A DNA stretch of 64,000 bases from Paenibacillus sp. J31TS4 (GTDB lineage Bacteria > Bacillota > Bacilli > Paenibacillales > NBRC-103111): positions 33,102-97,101 of the forward strand of contig NZ_BOSI01000008.1 of the NCBI RefSeq assembly GCF_018403265.1, read 5' to 3'. Shown here in pieces: positions 60,891-64,000 of this stretch (positions within the stretch are counted from its first letter, which is position 1; every line of letters begins with the position of its first letter). The position numbers were made by a program, and so were the translations under genes. The notes under the pieces are model-generated. The model saw nothing but the letters and a program-made list of their open reading frames with translations, had not been told where the DNA came from and made no database searches.

Positions 60891-61240
60891 GGCACTTGCT
60901 CCTCTTCATTCGGCCGAGCGCGGGGGTTGCCAAACGGCCGGATTTTTGGGGATAAACGGCGGATTCCCATCTCCTCGTCGCGTGCTTGCTTTCTGTGTGG
61001 GAATTCCACCAATCCCCGCTGACCATATTGTAAGCGATACCAGTTTTTCACGCCAGTCCTCGTGGATCCGCCAACCCTTGGTGATCCTCTGGCTCTCGCC
61101 TCATGTGAGACTCTTCTCTACTTCTCCCGCCTTGTCCCCTCCATTCCACATCATTGCAATTCCTTTTACGGGCCCTATCCCTTCGTGCTGCTATAGGCTC
61201 GATCGCTTGCTTACCAGTCCTCTGTCTTCGCCTCCAAAAG
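60891..61240. other. Intergenic region, no gene seen
   Basis: About 350 bp upstream of the D-aminoacylase. Pyrimidine-rich on the plus strand at 61075-61240. It must hold the D-aminoacylase promoter on the minus strand but I could not pick a convincing one. Confidence 0.4.
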
Positions 61241-61264
61241 AAAAAAGCCGGGTTTCCCCCGGCT
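61241..61264 (-). terminator. Terminator of the aminopeptidase gene
   Basis: GCCGGG-tttccc-CCCGGC-type stem followed by T6 on the minus strand, about 45 bp past the stop at 61306. Confidence 0.75.
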
Positions 61265-61305
61265 CATTAATTTGAAAATCCACCCTAATTGGCCAGTCTC
61301 CTTGC

Positions 61306-62538
61306 TTACAGAGCCCAATTGCCTTGACGGAATACCGGAATGACGGTTCCGTCCGGCAGTTCTCCGTCGATATCCAGCTCAGAGGAGCCGATCATGAAGT
61401 CGACATGCGTCAGACTCACATTCGCCCCTCTCTCGAGAAGCTCCTCCTTGGACATCTTGGTTCCGTTCTCCAGCGTGAACGGATAGGCGCTGCCTAACGC
61501 CAAATGGCAGGACGCATTCTCATCCACCCCGGTATTGTAGAAGATCCTGTTCAGATTCGAGATAGGAGAATCGTGGGGAACCAGCGCGATCTCGCCCAGA
61601 TAGCGGGCTCCCTCATCCGTTTCCAGCAGCGTCTTCAGATGCTCCTCTCCCACCTCGGCGGAATAATCGACCACCTTGCCGTCTTGAAAAGTGAAGCTAA
61701 ACTTGTCCACGATCCGGCCGCCAAGGTTAAGCGGCATCGTGCTCGAGACCTTCCCGTTCACGCCGGTCCGGTGCGGCATGGAGAATACTTCCTCCGTCGG
61801 CATGTTGGCGACAAAGTAAACGCCGTCCTGATTATAGCTGCCGCCACCGAGCCACAGATGACCTTCTGGCAGCTCGATCGTCAGGTCCGTTCCCGGCGCC
61901 TTGTAGTGCAATTTCTTAAACTTCTTCTCGTTTAAGGCCGTATGCACACACTTCAGCTTGGCTATATGCTCGTGCCAGGCCGCCACGGGATCTTCCTGAT
62001 CCACCCGGTTCATCTTGAAAATGGTCTCCCACATCGCTTCTATCCGCTGCTCTTCCGGAAGCTCAGGGAACACTTTGGCAGCCCAAGCCCGGGTCGGTGC
62101 CTTTACGAGGCACCAGCTGAACTTGTTCGTCCGAACGTATTGCTGGTACTTCTGACGAGCCATGGCAGCCGCTTTGGTCGAAGTTGCAACTTTGGCCGGG
62201 TCAATGCCTTTGAACAGGTCCGGATCCGGGACCTTGATGTTGAGCACGGCACCGCCGCCTTCCACGAGCTGCTCCAGCATTTGGGCGTTCCACGCTGGGT
62301 AATAGGTAAAGCTTTCGTCTGGAGCGGACTCGAATCTTGCTCGGGTAACCGCTTCGTCATCCCATTGCACCTGCACGTACTTGGCCCCTGCTTCATAGGC
62401 CTTGCGGACAACCTTCCGAGTCAGCTCAGCGGTTTCCAAAGGGGACTCCACCAAAAGAACCTGTCCCGGCTGCAGGTTAACCCCAACCTTAATCAACAAT
62501 TCGGCATATTTGTCTAACTGCCGCTTGAATGCATCCAT
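61306..62538 (-). CDS. M29 family aminopeptidase (thermophilic aminopeptidase AmpS/PepS type)
   Basis: Cytoplasmic metal-dependent aminopeptidase, 410 aa. Start ATG 62538 (MDAFKRQLDKYAELL) behind AAGGAG. The expected metal-site pieces are NMPTEEVFSMPHRTGVNG (Glu and His), GEIALVPHDSPISNL, NENASCHLALG-like DENASCHLALGSAYP and the final LTHVDFMIGSSELDIDG. It completes peptides delivered by the neighbouring transporter. A separate unit from the D-aminoacylase, since a terminator lies between. Confidence 0.94.
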   Translation of the reverse strand: MDAFKRQLDKYAELLIKVGVNLQPGQVLLVESPLETAELTRKVVRKAYEAGAKYVQVQWDDEAVTRARFESAPDESFTYYPAWNAQMLEQLVEGGGAVLNIKVPDPDLFKGIDPAKVATSTKAAAMARQKYQQYVRTNKFSWCLVKAPTRAWAAKVFPELPEEQRIEAMWETIFKMNRVDQEDPVAAWHEHIAKLKCVHTALNEKKFKKLHYKAPGTDLTIELPEGHLWLGGGSYNQDGVYFVANMPTEEVFSMPHRTGVNGKVSSTMPLNLGGRIVDKFSFTFQDGKVVDYSAEVGEEHLKTLLETDEGARYLGEIALVPHDSPISNLNRIFYNTGVDENASCHLALGSAYPFTLENGTKMSKEELLERGANVSLTHVDFMIGSSELDIDGELPDGTVIPVFRQGNWAL

Positions 62539-62853
62539 CTTTCCGATCTCCTTCACCCTGTTTATCATTCCCCAAGCGAACGAATTGCTCCCTTTCCCGG
62601 TATACAGGCAAAAGGTTCCTGGCCGATTCCCGGCTGGCTAGGGGCTCTCTTTACTATACGGGATGGCATCCGGCCAGGCAATCCTCGGCACTATCTCAAT
62701 CGGGTTGAAACGGTGAAGCCTGCTCCTTCCATACTGCGAGAGAGACTCTCCTTTTTACCTCATTCGGCTTGAAGGCAGCATCCGATCTCCCTATAGTTCT
62801 TGAAGGCTCGCCTTGAGGCCGAAGGCCATGCCGACAACCGCAAAAAAGCATAC
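62539..62853. other. Intergenic region, no gene seen
   Basis: About 315 bp between the aminopeptidase start and the terminator of the tRNA array. No open frame with a ribosome site and no recognisable RNA motif. Confidence 0.4.
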
Positions 62854-62881
62854 AAAAAAGCCGTGGTCACAACCACGGCTT
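62854..62881 (-). terminator. Terminator of the tRNA array
   Basis: AAGCCGTGGT-caca-ACCACGGCTT followed by T6 on the minus strand, 19 bp after the last tRNA. Confidence 0.88.
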
Positions 62882-62899
62882 GTTCAGTCGAATGAAAGA

Positions 62900-62973
62900 T
62901 GGAGCGGATGATGGGAATCGAACCCACGCTACCAGCTTGGAAGGCTGGAGTTCTACCATTGAACTACATCCGC
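62900..62973 (-). tRNA. tRNA-Gly(TCC)
   Basis: Cloverleaf with acceptor GCGGATG/CATCCGC, anticodon loop CTTCCAA (TCC) and T-arm GTTCGATTC; CCA end encoded. Confidence 0.95.
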
Positions 62974-63007
62974 GCAGCCAGAAACGTGTATGCCGGAAAC
63001 CTGTTAA

Positions 63008-63086
63008 TGCCGGTAGAGGGACTTGAACCCCCACGGTTTCCCTCACGATTTTGAGTCGCGCGCGTCTGCCATTCCGCCATACCGGC
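63008..63086 (-). tRNA. tRNA-Leu(CAA)
   Basis: Acceptor GCCGGTA/TACCGGC, anticodon stem CGCGA/TCGTG around CTCAAAA (CAA), a short class II variable arm (GAGGGAAACC) and T-loop TTCAAGT. CCA not encoded. Confidence 0.88.
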
Positions 63087-63095
63087 TTATCAATA

Positions 63096-63169
63096 CGTGC
63101 CCTGAGAGATTCGAACTCCCGACCTTTTGATTCGTAGTCAAACGCTCTATCCAGCTGAGCTAAGGGCAC
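63096..63169 (-). tRNA. tRNA-Arg(ACG)
   Basis: Acceptor GTGCCCT/AGGGCAC, anticodon loop CTACGAA (ACG), T-loop TTCGAAT. CCA not encoded. Confidence 0.94.
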
Positions 63170-63192
63170 ACAAGTGAAGAAATCAAGAAAAA

Positions 63193-63264
63193 AGCGGAAG
63201 ACGGGAATCGAACCCGCGACCCTCGCCTTGGCAAGGCGATGCTCTACCGCTGAGCCACTTCCGC
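63193..63264 (-). tRNA. tRNA-Gly(GCC)
   Basis: Acceptor GCGGAAG/CTTCCGC, anticodon loop TTGCCAA (GCC), T-loop TTCGATT. CCA not encoded. Confidence 0.94.
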
Positions 63265-63290
63265 AAATTCTTGTTTCCCCTAAGGGAATT

Positions 63291-63377
63291 TGGTGCGGTC
63301 GAGAGGACTCGAACCTCCACGGCTGTTACACCACTAGAACCTGAATCTAGCGCGTCTGCCAATTCCGCCACGACCGC
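63291..63377 (-). tRNA. tRNA-Leu(CAG)
   Basis: Acceptor GCGGTCG/CGACCGC, anticodon stem CTAGA/TCTAG around TTCAGGT (CAG), long variable arm TGGTGTAACAGCC. CCA encoded. Confidence 0.94.
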
Positions 63378-63416
63378 ATGCTGCAAATTCTTGTTACGCT
63401 CATCCGAAGATGAAGT

Positions 63417-63502
63417 TGGTGCGGTTGAGAGGACTCGAACCTCCACGGGCTTTCGCCCACTACCCCCTCAAGATAGCGTGTCTGCCATTCCACCACAACC
63501 GC
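63417..63502 (-). tRNA. tRNA-Leu(GAG)
   Basis: Acceptor GCGGTTG/CAACCGC, anticodon stem CTATC/GGTAG around TTGAGGG (GAG), variable arm GGGCGAAAGCCC. CCA encoded. Confidence 0.94.
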
Positions 63503-63577
63503 ATGGCAATCAATCTGTTTGTTCCAGCAACCGTCTGACCGATCTATATCGCTCCGACCATTTTTGTGAGGCAAAAA

Positions 63578-63653
63578 TGGTGAGCCATGAAGGACTCGAA
63601 CCTTCGACACCCTGATTAAAAGTCAGGTGCTCTACCAACTGAGCTAATGGCTC
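63578..63653 (-). tRNA. tRNA-Lys(TTT)
   Basis: Acceptor GAGCCAT/ATGGCTC, anticodon loop CTTTTAA (TTT). CCA encoded and part of a downstream hairpin CCATTTTTG-cctca-CAAAAATGG. Confidence 0.95.
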
Positions 63654-63681
63654 CTACGGAAAACTGAATGGTAATAATCAA

Positions 63682-63758
63682 TGGCGGAGCCGACGGGATT
63701 CGAACCCGCGGTCTCCTGCGTGACAGGCAGGCATGTTAGGCCTCTACACCACGGCTCC
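63682..63758 (-). tRNA. tRNA-Asp(GTC)
   Basis: Acceptor GGAGCCG/CGGCTCC, anticodon stem CCTGC/GCAGG around CTGTCAC (GTC). Discriminator G and CCA encoded. Confidence 0.95.
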
Positions 63759-63783
63759 ACACTATTGTTCCCATGAAGGGAAG

Positions 63784-63862
<79 letters not shown>

Positions 63863-63879
63863 TCAGTAAAAACCTTCTA

Positions 63880-63955
63880 TGGTGGGCGCTGACGGGATCG
63901 AACCGCCGACCCTCTGCTTGTAAGGCAGATGCTCTCCCAGCTGAGCTAAGCGCCC
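63880..63955 (-). tRNA. tRNA-Val(TAC)
   Basis: Acceptor GGGCGCT/AGCGCCC, anticodon loop CTTACAA (TAC). CCA encoded. Confidence 0.94.
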
Positions 63956-63961
63956 TTACTA

Positions 63962-64000
63962 TGACCCGTAGGGGATTCGAACCCCTGTTACCTCCGTGAA
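63962..64000 (-). tRNA. tRNA-Glu(TTC), partial at the window edge
   Basis: Only the 3' half is inside the window: anticodon TTC at the last three bases, variable region, T-arm AGGGG-TTCGAAT-CCCCT and acceptor strand ACGGGTC with discriminator A. CCA not encoded. Confidence 0.85.

Overview
The window reads as chromosomal DNA of a high-GC, endospore-forming Firmicute, most likely Paenibacillaceae. The evidence is strong Shine-Dalgarno sites (AAGGAGG-type), frequent TTG/GTG starts, SigA-type promoters, a YyaC spore protein, a DUF1540 protein, a globin-coupled sensor, a type 2 IPP isomerase, a CcpA-type cre site and a dense tRNA array. No prophage, CRISPR array or intact insertion sequence was seen.

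Region 1 (1-13 kb) holds housekeeping and stress genes: the end of a fused NAD(P)HX epimerase/dehydratase, an SRAP (YedK/HMCES) protein, YyaC, an acyltransferase, a HAD hydrolase, an AGE-family epimerase, a globin-coupled chemotaxis-type sensor, a type 2 IPP isomerase, and an unusual single-chain fusion of PduL phosphotransacylase with acetate kinase. A cre-like palindrome and a repeat-rich gap lie upstream of the fusion. A staygreen-family gene follows. Region 2 (14-17.2 kb) is a visibly lower-GC cassette (quinone oxidoreductase, FMN reductase, divergent LysR regulator). Region 3 (17.2-23 kb) is a minus-strand oligopeptide ABC operon (oppD-F-A-B-C) that ends in a long hairpin.

Region 4 (25.3-37.2 kb) is a complete monoderm Tad/Flp pilus locus on the minus strand. 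In transcription order it is cpaB, tadZ, tadA, tadB, tadC, flp pilin, a vWA lipoprotein, TadE-like, TadG-like, a secreted protein with 14 tandem P-I-T-P-G-x hexapeptides plus a Gly/Pro tract, an unknown soluble protein, an unknown membrane protein and the prepilin peptidase. A long terminator-like hairpin directly after flp should boost pilin over the downstream genes. This locus, with its unnamed accessory proteins, is the best candidate for an undescribed system.

Region 5 (37.4-43 kb) has a beta/gamma-crystallin protein, a DUF2207-type membrane protein, an STM3941-like protein and a large TPR protein. Region 6 (43.3-51.8 kb) is a sugar-utilisation operon: LacI regulator, Gfo/Idh/MocA oxidoreductase, two LplB/LplC-type permeases, a solute-binding lipoprotein and a secreted DUF4091 glycoside hydrolase. 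A perfect 16-bp palindrome fills the -35/-10 spacer of the operon promoter.

Region 7 (52-62.5 kb) is a second peptide ABC operon on the plus strand with a structured leader. It converges on RidA, N-acyl-D-amino-acid deacylase and M29 aminopeptidase genes, suggesting import and breakdown of peptides, possibly D-amino-acid-containing ones. Region 8 (62.9-64 kb) is a minus-strand array of 11 tRNA genes, the last cut by the window edge.
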